Shown here in pieces: positions 16,017 through 25,853 of a DNA stretch of 39,352 nucleotides. How positions within the stretch are numbered: the first letter of the stretch is position 1; every line of letters starts with the position of its first letter. This DNA is from a virus, in the IMG/VR virus record IMGVR_UViG_3300042507_003169, positions 1-39,352 of that record; one strand, written 5' to 3'. A program made the translations under genes and the position numbers. The notes under the pieces are model-generated. The model did not search any database, was not told the DNA's origin, and saw only the letters and a program-made list of their open reading frames with translations.

Positions 16017-19000
16017 TTATAAAGTTGCTTTTACTTTTAGTTTATTCCCCTCAGCGAGATCCCTTGCAATGTCATCCGAAACGACATAGGCTTGAAGCCT
16101 GTCAATGCGACTATTTATAGCGTCGGTCTTTGTCTCAATCACTTGTAAAAAGTTGCTTAAATCATTGTTGCCTGATAAGGCTTGTATCGGTGCGCTTATT
16201 GGAGGCACCATGCCACCTTCGGCAAAACCTTTGATACCAATGCGCCTAAAGGTTGGCGATCCGCCTAATAAACTTTGTTGGCGTTGATTCAATACCACCT
16301 CACCACGTTTAACATACGCAAGTACATTGTCCCCGTTTGAACGTGTTGGTATATTTTGTTTACGGTTAATTCTTTCACCAGTCACGACGCCACCTTCCGC
16401 AAGGGGTTGAGCGGCTATTGTTGCAATTTGTGCGGCTGCTGCTATGCCTGTTGGAATGGCAAGTAAAAATGAACCTTGAGCCAATGCCTTTTGAAAAGCT
16501 AAAGCGCCTTGAATGATTGCCTGTATTAAAGCTATTTTCTTTTCATCCTTTGCCGCCTTTAATCTAATGGCTTCGGCTTCGGCTTGTTGTTGTACTAAAA
16601 GTTGCTTTTGATTAGCAATATCTCTTTCAATTCTTTTTCTTCTTATTCCCGATGCCTTTTCAGCCTTTGCCTCAAGTTCTTGTATATTATTTTCTGTGTT
16701 GGTTATCTGTTCGTTTATTGCCTCGGCTTCCTTTTGTGCCCTTGCCTGTTGGAAGGTAGAAATAATGTCGGTGACTGAGGTTATTGATTGGCCAATAGCA
16801 TCTATTAATTTTTGAGTATTTTCTTTTTTTGTTTCAAGTTCTTTTTTGTCGTAATTATCCCTAATGGCTTGTATTTCTGCTGCTGATTTGTTAACCAATA
16901 ACTCCCTTAATTTTGCTTTCTCAAGTTCTGATTGAATAATAAAATCTTTATCATTTTCAAGGTTTGCAAGATCATCCGATAACTTTTGTTTTGCGGCTGC
17001 AATTTCTCTTTCTTCATCATTTTCAATTCCTTCAATTTGTAACTTTCTAATTCTGTCGTTAAAACTTTTTTCAGCCGCAACCCTTTTGTCATTGATTCCT
17101 TTCTCTTGTTTTTCTAAATCCGATTTGCCTTTAATATAATTTGCCTCAGCCGCTCGGCGTTCAATCAAAAGGTTTTCAACCTCCTTGCTTCCAGTTGCTT
17201 CAAGTGCAATTAAAGCATTTATTCTTTGAACCTCGGCGTTATAATCGTTATCTAAAACAATCCTTCTTTGATTAATATTTTCAATCTCATCTTCGGATGC
17301 CGTTTCCTTTGCCCGTGCAAGGTTAATGACTGATTGGGCAACTTTAAAGTTTTGATTTATTTCATCAATGGCAATCCTTTTCTTTTCTTCGTCTGACTTG
17401 CCAAGTATTTCGTTTTGAGCATCAACCGCCGTTTTAATCTGGGCGTTCACCTCGTTTAATTTTATCGCTATTTCCTTTTGTGAATCAGAACCAACCACGG
17501 CGTTGGAAAAGGCGCTTTGTAATTCGCTTCGCTTGTTTTCAAGTGCGGCGATTGAGCCATCGACAAATGACTTAGCTATTGTTTCACCAGCTTTTGTTCC
17601 TGCCTTAGTTACAATAACCTCGGGTTTAAATTTCCTTAATTGTTCTTCAAGTTGGGCAATTTCAACGTCTAACTTTTTAAATTCAGGACTGCCAAATAAT
17701 ACAACCTTTCTTTCTTTTTTCTTTTCAGATAGCTTTTGTTCTAATCCTAATTGTGTGCCAATTAAAGCTTTTGCCTGTGCTTTTGCGTTTTTTTCTTGTT
17801 CAATTAACGCTTCTTTGTTTATTAAATTTATTTCCTTGTTTCCATCTTTTATCTGCTGATTAAAAACTTTGAAGAAGGAAAGGATTGAACCCTCAGGCTT
17901 TGTAAATTCTGCGAAGGCTTTTTTATAAGCATTTAAACGGTTTGGAACTTGTTCAAAGTATCCTAGTATGTTTGATAAAACACTGTTTAAAAATATCTTA
18001 CCCTTTGCCGTGGCAATCTCAAATTCAACGCCTGTTGTTGCAAGGGTTGTGTTATATGCGACCTCGCTTATTTTTAATTGCTCATTAACTTTAAATAATT
18101 CTTCTTGTTGCTTTTGGTAAAGGTTTGTTGACAAAGTGACATCGTCGGTACTTTGCAAAACATCGCCTAAGGTTATAATAAAATCCTTTCCAATGTCTTC
18201 ACCAGGTCCGCCAAAAACATTAGCAATAACCGTTTGAAGCTGCGACCCTGCTATTCCTGTTTCCGTTATCTTATCGGTAACAAGTCCAAAAGCCTGCCCC
18301 GATGTTACTGAGCCGTTATTTATATTCTCAAATAACTGAGTTGTAAATTCTTCGCCAAAAGCATTGGTTAAAGCATCCTTTGAACCCTTTGTTTGTTCTT
18401 GAATCCTTAATCCAAATTCCTTAACCGCGTCAAGTCCTTTGTCTGAAAATATACCTTCATTTGCCGAGGCAATGGATACCCTTAAAAAATCTTCAGCACT
18501 TAATCCAGCATCTCGAAATTGAACAGAATATTGCTTTAAGCCGTCAAGGAATTGTCCCTGAGCGTCCGCGCCTTTTCGGAATCCAATTTCAACCACGTCT
18601 AAAGCCTGAGCAAAAGAAATACCTAATGCTTTACTTGCGCTATTAGCCGCCACAACAATGTCATCGACATTCTTACCGTATGTAACCGCTATTGCCTGAC
18701 TTGTTGCGACAACGGCTTCAAGTTCATCGCCTGTTATTTGTGTAAAGTTGGTAACCTGAGCAGATAACTCTTTTGTTGCCCTTGCGGCTTCGATAAGGCT
18801 TCCAACAATTTCACTAATGGCTTGAAAAGCGGTTAATGCAATTCCAATACCACCAAGCCCCGTTGTTAAAGCGCCTGATGACTTACTTAGATTTGCAAAA
18901 CCGTTTTGTATTCCACCAATCGCACCTGTAACTTGCCCTAATGTTCCGCTTAACTTAGGAAAAAAGTTTGATAAGGCTTCGGTATAACCGCCTACATTCC

Positions 19001-19421
19001 TTTGAAATTGTCCGACATTTGCATCAATGCCTTTTAATTTCTTATCTAATTGCCCAATAGATACAATTAAATCCCTTGCCTCTTGACTTGATGCCTGTTC
19101 CGCGGCTGCTAAATCCTTGTATCTTTTCCGCTGGTCGTTTAATTCTTTTGATAAACGACGGTAAGCCCCTTCGCTTTTATCAATGCCCGCAATTTCTTCC
19201 TTCCTTAACTTAATTTGTTCACGGGTAACATCATTGACAAGTGACTGAGCCGCTTTTAAATCGACTAACTTTTTTTCAAGCTTCTTAATTTCGTCAACGT
19301 CTGCCGTCTTTTTTAACTCGGCATTTATATCGGCGATTTGCCTTTTTAATTGCGTTGCCGTTTCAATCGTTCCAGCAAGTCCTTCTATCTGGATTTTAAA
19401 ACCTATTACCTTTTCTGCCAT
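16017..19421 (-). CDS. Tail tape measure protein
   Basis: A 1134-aa protein. The N terminus (1-150) is strongly coiled-coil, then hydrophobic and Gly-rich segments appear (about 185-215), then a TP901-type region with alternating helices, then a long coiled coil (about 540-960) and a hydrophobic stretch at about 963-1003. The C terminus carries AEGGVVTGERIN and EGGMVPP motifs common in tape measures. These proteins set tail length at very roughly 0.15 nm per residue, so a tail near 170 nm is expected. It overlaps the preceding 71-aa gene by one base. Confidence 0.9.
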   Translation of the reverse strand: MAEKVIGFKIQIEGLAGTIETATQLKRQIADINAELKKTADVDEIKKLEKKLVDLKAAQSLVNDVTREQIKLRKEEIAGIDKSEGAYRRLSKELNDQRKRYKDLAAAEQASSQEARDLIVSIGQLDKKLKGIDANVGQFQRNVGGYTEALSNFFPKLSGTLGQVTGAIGGIQNGFANLSKSSGALTTGLGGIGIALTAFQAISEIVGSLIEAARATKELSAQVTNFTQITGDELEAVVATSQAIAVTYGKNVDDIVVAANSASKALGISFAQALDVVEIGFRKGADAQGQFLDGLKQYSVQFRDAGLSAEDFLRVSIASANEGIFSDKGLDAVKEFGLRIQEQTKGSKDALTNAFGEEFTTQLFENINNGSVTSGQAFGLVTDKITETGIAGSQLQTVIANVFGGPGEDIGKDFIITLGDVLQSTDDVTLSTNLYQKQQEELFKVNEQLKISEVAYNTTLATTGVEFEIATAKGKIFLNSVLSNILGYFEQVPNRLNAYKKAFAEFTKPEGSILSFFKVFNQQIKDGNKEINLINKEALIEQEKNAKAQAKALIGTQLGLEQKLSEKKKERKVVLFGSPEFKKLDVEIAQLEEQLRKFKPEVIVTKAGTKAGETIAKSFVDGSIAALENKRSELQSAFSNAVVGSDSQKEIAIKLNEVNAQIKTAVDAQNEILGKSDEEKKRIAIDEINQNFKVAQSVINLARAKETASEDEIENINQRRIVLDNDYNAEVQRINALIALEATGSKEVENLLIERRAAEANYIKGKSDLEKQEKGINDKRVAAEKSFNDRIRKLQIEGIENDEEREIAAAKQKLSDDLANLENDKDFIIQSELEKAKLRELLVNKSAAEIQAIRDNYDKKELETKKENTQKLIDAIGQSITSVTDIISTFQQARAQKEAEAINEQITNTENNIQELEAKAEKASGIRRKRIERDIANQKQLLVQQQAEAEAIRLKAAKDEKKIALIQAIIQGALAFQKALAQGSFLLAIPTGIAAAAQIATIAAQPLAEGGVVTGERINRKQNIPTRSNGDNVLAYVKRGEVVLNQRQQSLLGGSPTFRRIGIKGFAEGGMVPPISAPIQALSGNNDLSNFLQVIETKTDAINSRIDRLQAYVVSDDIARDLAEGNKLKVKATL

Positions 19422-19636
19422 TATATTTTTATTTTATTAATGACATCTTTGAGGTATGCCATGTTAATAATATATTCATCACTTTGCAAAACACCGCGTA
19501 TCAAATTCAAATGAACGATTGAAGCCTTTTGAGCAAGGTAAAACACGCGCCCCGTTTGTTCAATTTCATCATCAAGGACGAAGGAAGAATAAAATTCAAG
19601 AAATACTTTTTTGCCCAATGCCTGTTTATCTTCCAT
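19421..19636 (-). CDS. Small protein before tape measure, 71 aa
   Basis: A short helical protein with no recognised motif. It shares one base with each neighbour (811-aa tail protein and tape measure), so it is tightly coupled to them. In many siphoviruses tail assembly chaperones sit just before the tape measure, and this is a candidate partner. The frameshifting gene at 24246-25324 is the better match to the classic G/GT pair. Confidence 0.6.
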   Translation of the reverse strand: MEDKQALGKKVFLEFYSSFVLDDEIEQTGRVFYLAQKASIVHLNLIRGVLQSDEYIINMAYLKDVINKIKI

Positions 19637-22071
19637 TATCCTTTTGTTACGCCGTTTACAACTACTTCATAATTTGCCCCGTCAAAGTGCGTATCTACAT
19701 TTATTCCAATGGTTGAACCACCAATAATATATTGAACGGTTGGTATCAACTTTTGTCCATTCATAAATACAAGTACATTGGCATTCGTGTTGCTCACCTG
19801 AGTTATTCCGGAATTAGGCGCAAGTACCAACACGTTCGTCATTGAGTTAAGGAACGGCGTATAAGATAATTGAATATTCACCATTGCCCCATTTGCACCA
19901 ACTAAGCCGCTGCCCGATCCTGTTACCGTTCCACTTTGAGGCGAAGCCCCAGCAAGTGTAATCGTGTTGACAACTTTTGTCAAATCGTTTGTATTAGGTT
20001 TTTCGTCGTAAAGTAAAACCGTTTTGGCTGGGCTATTAGATTTTGGATTGTACTCCAAACTTTGAATAATAAAATTTGATGAACCAATAATTCCCTTGCG
20101 CCTGAATGAAAGCTGCGTTATATCTTTTGGTTTCCATTTGGCAAACGTCGTGTAAACCTTACCAAGTTCAATGCGCTTGTAAGTCTGCAAGTGAAAAGTT
20201 TTAAAAACGCCTTGCATTACGTTTGTGTAATTTGTAACCTCGTCCGAAAAGGAAAGGTTAAAATCTGCACCGCTTGGGTCATTGTAATTTACCATGAATG
20301 CGGCTGGAAAATCAAAAGCCGAAGCCGCTGAACTTGTTTCATCGAACAAACGTACATAACCATCTAAGCCGCCACGCCTTCCAGCATAATAAAGTAAACG
20401 AGGTGCAAGGTTGTAATTGGGTTCTGCGTTTGTTACCGTGTTATAATCGTCACCAAAAACAAGTGGCATCTGGGCCCCGTATGTTCCTCCCGATGTTATT
20501 TCGACATCGTTAATGTGAATGGCTTTAGCGAAGAACTTTGTATAAATAAATTCAATGCCATTTTCAAATCTATCCTGGGGGAAGTTGTAACCGCCTGAGT
20601 AAATGTTTACGCCGCGTCTTTCTTCTTCCTTGTTCGTCGTATCGTCATCCGTGGCATACGCCAACACTTGACTTGATTTGTAGCCGTCCAAAACTTGAAA
20701 GTCTGAGCCATCAATGTCACGGGTATTTAAATCATACTTGTTTGAGCCTTTAAAGAAGCCGTCAAAACTTGTAAGGCTTGCCGCTCCTGTGCTATTTGCC
20801 CGATACCTGATAGTATAATCGTCTTTTGGATACGCGTAAACTTGTTTGTTTAACACGTCTGTTTCCCATGCAAGGTTAAAAACGGTGGTTAAATCTGCTA
20901 TTATGTCCCGAACATACCATGAAATTGGAATAATGTATTGAAGGTTTACCGTTTCGCCTGTTTCCAAGCCCTCTTTTTCTGCCACGATGGACAAAGAACC
21001 AGCGATATTTAAACTAAATGTAACATTTTCGTACCTTAATCTAAGTTTCACGGTGTCTGTTGCCACTAAGTCGCCAAGAAATTCAAGGAGAATTGAATCA
21101 TTTAAGGATGTTTCATTGGTTAAATCATAGGTTGATACATTGTTTCCATTGACTTCAAAGAATAAAATGAGTTCCGCAAATTGATTTATGTCACCAATAG
21201 AAGCCGTTAAGGTAACATTTAACTCAGCCCCAATGTCATACAAGGCATTTATTGGAACGCTGTAAACGCCGCCTGTGTAATTACCCCCTGTATCAAAGTT
21301 TGGTGACGTTGTTTCATCGGTGAATGTAATGTCAACCGTTCCGTAATCACCAGCCGAATAAACAAAACTTGAAGGCGTTGGGTTGGAAGCCCTTAGGTTT
21401 ACAAAGTCCTTGATATAATCTGCATCAAGGTTTAAACCCATTGGAATAATCAAACGGTTAAACGGGTCGGTCTTGAATATACTGTTAAGTTGATAACCTT
21501 TATTTGCAAAAGCCTTTTCCAATATTTGCCAAATGAAAATGGCTGGCGTCAACTCATTGTATAAAATGTATGTCTCATTTTCCCATGCTTTCCATTTCAT
21601 CAAGATGAAGCAATACTCAGCCGTTACAGGGTTGTAAGTTGCCTTAACTGTTGTTTCACTCACCTCGATTGTTGACCAGCCCAAATCCCTTACTAAAATA
21701 TTACCCACGTCGGAGAACCAATCTGCATTGTTTCCAATCAATGATACCTTGAAATTGGAGGCAAGGAAACCCGAATTAATTGCCTGTAAATCTGCACCCT
21801 CCAACCTTGCTTTTCCTGTAAGTATTGGCACGCCGTCGGCTTCAAGCCTTGCAGATAATAACTTATAAGCATTTGTTACAATCGCCCCAGCATCGGTGAT
21901 GTTTTGGAATATGTTTACATTTGTCTTTGTTGCTGGTAGGCTTACGTTCCTTTTGGAATGCGCACCCGATATGTTTCCGAGTTCAATGTTTTCAATCGAA
22001 TAATCAATGGTTACATTAACCTCGCTTTGATTCAAGTCAACCTCCTGTCCACCGATGAATAGTTTTATCAT
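19636..22071 (-). CDS. Large tail protein (tip / baseplate-like), 811 aa
   Basis: Starts MIKLFIGGQEVDLNQSEV, a beta-hairpin start typical of tail hub or distal-tail proteins. There are repeated beta-sandwich-like segments, for example LTASIGDINQFAELILFFEV, a central SWYVRDIIADLTTVFNLAWE helix, and a C-terminal module containing NVLVFMNGQKLIPTVQYIIG. That last motif also occurs in fibre proteins of this phage (compare QVYRNGQILLPTQYTI in the 1188-aa protein), so they share a small domain. Role inferred as a tail tip or baseplate component. Confidence 0.65.
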   Translation of the reverse strand: MIKLFIGGQEVDLNQSEVNVTIDYSIENIELGNISGAHSKRNVSLPATKTNVNIFQNITDAGAIVTNAYKLLSARLEADGVPILTGKARLEGADLQAINSGFLASNFKVSLIGNNADWFSDVGNILVRDLGWSTIEVSETTVKATYNPVTAEYCFILMKWKAWENETYILYNELTPAIFIWQILEKAFANKGYQLNSIFKTDPFNRLIIPMGLNLDADYIKDFVNLRASNPTPSSFVYSAGDYGTVDITFTDETTSPNFDTGGNYTGGVYSVPINALYDIGAELNVTLTASIGDINQFAELILFFEVNGNNVSTYDLTNETSLNDSILLEFLGDLVATDTVKLRLRYENVTFSLNIAGSLSIVAEKEGLETGETVNLQYIIPISWYVRDIIADLTTVFNLAWETDVLNKQVYAYPKDDYTIRYRANSTGAASLTSFDGFFKGSNKYDLNTRDIDGSDFQVLDGYKSSQVLAYATDDDTTNKEEERRGVNIYSGGYNFPQDRFENGIEFIYTKFFAKAIHINDVEITSGGTYGAQMPLVFGDDYNTVTNAEPNYNLAPRLLYYAGRRGGLDGYVRLFDETSSAASAFDFPAAFMVNYNDPSGADFNLSFSDEVTNYTNVMQGVFKTFHLQTYKRIELGKVYTTFAKWKPKDITQLSFRRKGIIGSSNFIIQSLEYNPKSNSPAKTVLLYDEKPNTNDLTKVVNTITLAGASPQSGTVTGSGSGLVGANGAMVNIQLSYTPFLNSMTNVLVLAPNSGITQVSNTNANVLVFMNGQKLIPTVQYIIGGSTIGINVDTHFDGANYEVVVNGVTKG

Positions 22072-23276
22072 AACTGGGCGGTTGGTTTATTTGGGTAAGT
22101 AATTTCAAAGGATAACTCAATGTCCGTTGTCCTATTGTTGTCCGTCACTATATCGCCATTGGAAATGGTAACATTTACATATTTCCCATTCTCAATGATG
22201 TAAACCTCAGGCGAATAAAACATTGATGAAATGTAAACTGCATCCTCATGAGGTATGCTACATTTAACTTGCTTTCTTTTGTTTACCCTTTGATTTGTCT
22301 TAATAATTGTTTTATCATAACTGTTTGCCCGGGGACTTGCTGCCACGTTCCACGGCTGCGAAATATTGATTATGTCCGCATTGGCATTTTGCAAGTCTTG
22401 AATTAATCCACGGAATTGATAACTTTCTGCACCGCCATATTTTCCGAACCAATGTAAGTCAATGTTATCATTACAATTTGGCTCAAGAAAAATATTAATG
22501 CTTTCTGAACGCTGCGTATAACTTCCATCATATGAACCAACGGATACCGAATAATAATCATAAGCACTTGAAGACTCAGGGAAATTACCCATGTGAAAAA
22601 TAGCACTGCTTCCAAAGATGTTAGCCGCGCCAACGGACAATGAATATAAATCATTGTTAGCTGAGGAAACAACAAAGTCAATAATTGTTTCCGCGCTTGA
22701 ACCTGACTTGGCGTAAAACAAAAACCTTCCAGCGTTTACCCCTTTGCCGACAAAAGAAAGAAATATGTTCCCTTCATTATTGCATCGCCTGTCTTGGTTG
22801 TTCGTGGTAAGGAATCTAAAAGGATTTGCAGATGGTTGATAAAAGTCATTTAAATTAAAATTGTTTTCGTCTCCGTAAAACTGGGAAGGAATGACAAAGC
22901 CTGTTGAACTGTTTTGACTTGCGGTCGAGGTAACAAGGAAACCTGCACTTGATACCGTTTGGTTCTTTGATACGCAAAACACGGACTTAATAACATCGGT
23001 GTTATTTGTCAATGAATAAGTATCAAGCGTTCCAAAGAAACTTGTCTTTGCCCCTGTCAATGGTGCAACATCGGAATAAAGAAAGCTTTGGATATTGGTA
23101 TCAAAGACCGCGCTGCTTCCAGATGTTCCCGTTTGAGCCGCTAAAAAAGATCCTGCAAGGCTTCCACCAACGTAAACGTCAATTTGTTGCTGAACAACCG
23201 CCGAAGATTCAATGCTTCGATAAGATACAGGATAAAGAAGGCTTGATAATGTGTCTGGATTTATCGTGTAACTCAT
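22068..23276 (-). CDS. Tail protein, 402 aa
   Basis: Overlaps both neighbours by four bases. Beta-rich and Ser/Asn-rich with few charged helices. The C-terminal third has KRKQVKCSIPHEDAVYISSM and a final ITYPNKP segment. I do not recognise a family. Its place, between a tail-completion-like protein and the 811-aa tail protein, suggests a minor tail or tip component. Confidence 0.6.
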   Translation of the reverse strand: MSYTINPDTLSSLLYPVSYRSIESSAVVQQQIDVYVGGSLAGSFLAAQTGTSGSSAVFDTNIQSFLYSDVAPLTGAKTSFFGTLDTYSLTNNTDVIKSVFCVSKNQTVSSAGFLVTSTASQNSSTGFVIPSQFYGDENNFNLNDFYQPSANPFRFLTTNNQDRRCNNEGNIFLSFVGKGVNAGRFLFYAKSGSSAETIIDFVVSSANNDLYSLSVGAANIFGSSAIFHMGNFPESSSAYDYYSVSVGSYDGSYTQRSESINIFLEPNCNDNIDLHWFGKYGGAESYQFRGLIQDLQNANADIINISQPWNVAASPRANSYDKTIIKTNQRVNKRKQVKCSIPHEDAVYISSMFYSPEVYIIENGKYVNVTISNGDIVTDNNRTTDIELSFEITYPNKPTAQL

Positions 23277-23800
23277 CTGTTCAATATTGATTTGTAATAA
23301 CTTTCAATCGTTGCCTCCACGCTAAAGGTGATAGCATTCTCAATTAACTCAATAAACTTTGGACTACTTTTGTCTAATGCCTGTTCAATGAATCCTGTTC
23401 TTTTGCCTGTGCTTGAGTACCTTGCACTTGTTTTTGTTGGCATTCCCTCCTTTTTATGTTTGGATGCAATAGCAAAAGCGATGCCCTTTGCCTCTTTGTC
23501 ACTTTTCCCCATCCTTCTTTTAACGTAATCAATTAAGCCGCTTATATATTTACTTGGTGGTCTTCCAGAATTAGGCGTATAAGGAATCCTTGCCGCCGTT
23601 ACCCCTGAGTTATTTATAGCCATGTAATCAGGAACATAACCCTCAATTACAATGGTTGCAATTTCTTCCGTTATCACCGTTTCCATTTGTTTAAACGCCG
23701 ACCCCGACAACTCATGCCCTTGCGCCCTCCATTCATTCGCAACCACAGTAATGGCTAAAAGACTAATGTCATCCGCTAACTTTTGTAACCCTTCTAACAT
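23273..23800 (-). CDS. Tail completion / HK97-gp10-like protein, 175 aa
   Basis: A basic alpha/beta protein with an N-terminal helix, a RIPYTPNSGRPPSKYI stretch, then KRRMGKSDKEAKGIAFAIASKHKKEGM in the middle, which resembles phage proteins that join head and tail. The C-terminal helix is PKFIELIENAITFSVEATI. It overlaps its neighbours by seven and four bases. Family call moderate. Confidence 0.6.
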   Translation of the reverse strand: MLEGLQKLADDISLLAITVVANEWRAQGHELSGSAFKQMETVITEEIATIVIEGYVPDYMAINNSGVTAARIPYTPNSGRPPSKYISGLIDYVKRRMGKSDKEAKGIAFAIASKHKKEGMPTKTSARYSSTGKRTGFIEQALDKSSPKFIELIENAITFSVEATIESYYKSILNR

Positions 23801-24249
23801 TCGCTTTTGATTGAAATATTAAAAGTAGCCTGTACGGTTATCAATCTTTGAATCGACGTAAAGGAATCAAGAACAAGGTTTACCTGGTCTGGAATACTAT
23901 TTGTTGTTTTCGTTGTTCCCAGTTCCAAAATAAACCTTTCAGCGTATGCAATAAGGTTTGACCACTTTGTTATTTGCAAAGTTGTATCAACGTCCCCATT
24001 TTCATCGTAGCCTAAAAGGTCATCAAAAAATAAAGTCACTTGGTAGGTATCCCTCCGAGTGACTGGATTGTTTGTTAAGGTTGGAACGGCAAAAAATACC
24101 CGTGGGAAAATGTTTGTACTATTTTCACCTTCTTCCGTATAAATTTGAGAACGGACGCGATCCGATGGCCAGCCGAAAGAGAAACCGTTTAACCCTTGCA
24201 CTGCGTCGGTTGCGGCTTCGAATATATTTGCTAACTGTACTAAACTCAT
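23794..24249 (-). CDS. Putative tail terminator, 151 aa
   Basis: Layout of an N-terminal helix, then beta strands (RVFFAVPTL, YQVTLFFDDLLGYDENG), a long helix WSNLIAYAERFILEL and a final strand TVQATFNISI. This matches the alpha/beta tail-terminator fold that caps the tail tube. Its ATG overlaps (ATGA) the stop of the frameshifted long product of the upstream gene, which supports that product being real. Confidence 0.6.
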   Translation of the reverse strand: MSLVQLANIFEAATDAVQGLNGFSFGWPSDRVRSQIYTEEGENSTNIFPRVFFAVPTLTNNPVTRRDTYQVTLFFDDLLGYDENGDVDTTLQITKWSNLIAYAERFILELGTTKTTNSIPDQVNLVLDSFTSIQRLITVQATFNISIKSEC

Positions 24250-25324
24250 TTTTTGCTTTTAGATATTTCATCGATAACTTTTTCCTCGGCTGCTTTGCTC
24301 GCAAGGTATTGAAAGACTTGATACAATTTTGCTTTTTCTGCTGATTCCAAAGGTGTATAACCATTTAAATTAAACAAACCTGACTCAGCGACTTTTTTAA
24401 TTGTCAAGTACCAACCATATTTTTCATTGAGCCGTTCACTTGCTAATTGAGATTTGCCATCGCCTTTTGAAGCATAGAGGTCTGCAAATCTAACATATAT
24501 CTCTCGCTTAACTTCGTCAAAAAAAAAGCAACCTCATACGATGTCTGCAAGGACATTTGTAAAAAGTCAACCTTGTTTTGCTCAAAGATTTCATCTGAAT
24601 AATCTTCGCCCAATGGTTTAAGAAGAACTGCCATGATGTTAAGCAAGCCCCCAGGGTCACCATTTTTAACTTGATTCATCGCCTTGTCATACTGAGCCGC
24701 CATTGTAAATTCAAGGAGCGTGGATTTTTCCATTAACCTTTCTGGAAGCGTGTAAACCTTGCCGTTAAAATCGTACAGTTGTTTATACTTTGTTTCCGTT
24801 GGCGTGTTGATTGAACTCATTATCTTACTGTAAATGAATACAAGGTATTTTAATTCTAAGCTATCTGCTACCTTGCCAAAGCAAGCATCAAGGGGAATGC
24901 CTGTAAAGTAGTTTACCACCTTTGCCATGTATGGGTATCTTTCTTTTGCTTCCCAGACCTCGTCCATGATTTCAAGGCGTGTTGTAAGTTCTTTGTCAAG
25001 CGTATTCCATTGTTCAATCAAAGGCGGAAGGAAACGGCGTACATTGTCCTTTACTTCCTGTTCTTGCAATATTTTGCCCAAATCACAAACAACGTTTATT
25101 TGTAAAGCATCCTTAGTTATTACTTTCAACTTCTTTGCATACGGTAAAATCTTTTGATAAACCGCGTCCCGTTCGTTCATGTATTGAATGGCTTCCAATT
25201 CAACCTTTGGATGCTCAGGCAAAAGAAACTTGGCAAAGTAAATATATTGTTCCAATGTAATATCCGAAGCCGTCTCAGGATAATTGTACTTGATTTGCTT
25301 GTTTCCGATGTTAAATATTACCAT
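24246..25324 (-). CDS. Tail assembly protein, long -1 frameshift product, 359 aa
   Basis: The zero frame (24443-25324) encodes 293 aa. At codons reading GCT TTT TTT TTG the mRNA has nine U (24527-24519), an ideal slippery site. A -1 slip gives a product that continues to TGA at 24248-24246, about 90 residues longer, and its stop overlaps the next ATG (ATGA). The added part reads as a compact domain with ERLNEKYGWYLTIKKVAESG and a helical C terminus ending in SKSKK. The design resembles the lambda G / GT chaperone pair. The arithmetic fits: 1079 bases plus one re-read gives 360 codons. Alternatives are polymerase slippage on the T9 run or a missing base in the assembly. Confidence 0.65.
24443..25324 (-). 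CDS. Tail assembly protein, zero-frame product, 293 aa
   Basis: Starts MVIFNIGNKQIKYNYPE and is largely helical, with an FTGIPLDACF stretch and a DPGGLLNIMAVLLKP stretch. After the T9 slippery run it ends with a natural-looking amphipathic helix (LTKLSERYMLDLQTSMLQ). A plausible zero-frame ending together with a plausible -1 extension is what a programmed frameshift pair should look like. I do not recognise the N-terminal family by name. The role as tail assembly chaperone is inferred from the frameshift and position. Confidence 0.7.
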   Translation of the reverse strand: MVIFNIGNKQIKYNYPETASDITLEQYIYFAKFLLPEHPKVELEAIQYMNERDAVYQKILPYAKKLKVITKDALQINVVCDLGKILQEQEVKDNVRRFLPPLIEQWNTLDKELTTRLEIMDEVWEAKERYPYMAKVVNYFTGIPLDACFGKVADSLELKYLVFIYSKIMSSINTPTETKYKQLYDFNGKVYTLPERLMEKSTLLEFTMAAQYDKAMNQVKNGDPGGLLNIMAVLLKPLGEDYSDEIFEQNKVDFLQMSLQTSYEVAFFLTKLSERYMLDLQTSMLQKAMANLN

Positions 25325-25617
25325 TATTTTCTCCTTGCTTTTTTGGTTACAGGAATGTTATCTGCCAATAAATCGCCATTGGTTTCTTTTGTACTTGGTT
25401 TAAAAGGTACGGGTTCTGCTTTCGCGTGGCTAACCAATGGAAGCGATGGAGGGCGTGTCCATTCCCGTTTGATTCCATTCCCTGTGAGCTTCACGGCTTT
25501 TTCAAGGTGTCCACGCATTTGTAATAATCTTTTGCGTTGCATTGGCTTGTCAATGATTTCTTGCGTAATCTTTGCGATTAAGTCAATGATAATTAACGCT
25601 TTTTCTTTATCTGTCAT
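25324..25617 (-). CDS. Hypothetical protein, 97 aa
   Basis: A helical N-terminal half (residues 1-45) is followed by a disordered, Pro/Lys-rich C-terminal half ending in KKARRK. It shares one base with each neighbour. No family recognised. Basic tail suggests contact with nucleic acid or an acidic partner. Confidence 0.6.
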   Translation of the reverse strand: MTDKEKALIIIDLIAKITQEIIDKPMQRKRLLQMRGHLEKAVKLTGNGIKREWTRPPSLPLVSHAKAEPVPFKPSTKETNGDLLADNIPVTKKARRK

Positions 25618-25853
25618 TAGTATATGTTTTCTATTTCATGTTCAACTTCTTCCCAAAAATAATATTCATCTTGGCTACCTGCCACCTCAATGTTCCACTT
25701 TTGTTTCAACACCTCCCGTGCCGCAAACAAGGCACATTGCTTTGCCAATATGGATACAAGTATTTCTTGCCCCAGTTCACCGCCGATGCTTTGAATAAGG
25801 TTGTAGTAATGGTTAAATAGTTCATCTGCCTTTTCCTTTGGTGTTTGGCTCAT
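25617..25853 (-). CDS. Small paralogous phage protein, 78 aa
   Basis: Begins MSQTPKEKADELFNHYYNLI and ends YYFWEEVEHEIENIY. The middle has AKQCALFAAREVL. It is a paralogue of the next protein upstream (same start pattern, AKQxAL core and a W-x-x-V-x-HEIEN ending). This family is common in Bacteroidota phages and has no known function that I can name. I chose the ATG that overlaps the previous stop; a longer start would overlap more. Confidence 0.7.
   Translation of the reverse strand: MSQTPKEKADELFNHYYNLIQSIGGELGQEILVSILAKQCALFAAREVLKQKWNIEVAGSQDEYYFWEEVEHEIENIY

Noticed and set aside
24125-24364. 79-codon minus-strand frame overlapping the 151-aa gene
   Set aside because: It crosses the -1 extension of the tail gene and the next gene in another frame, is very basic and low in structure, and the overlap is explained by the two better genes.
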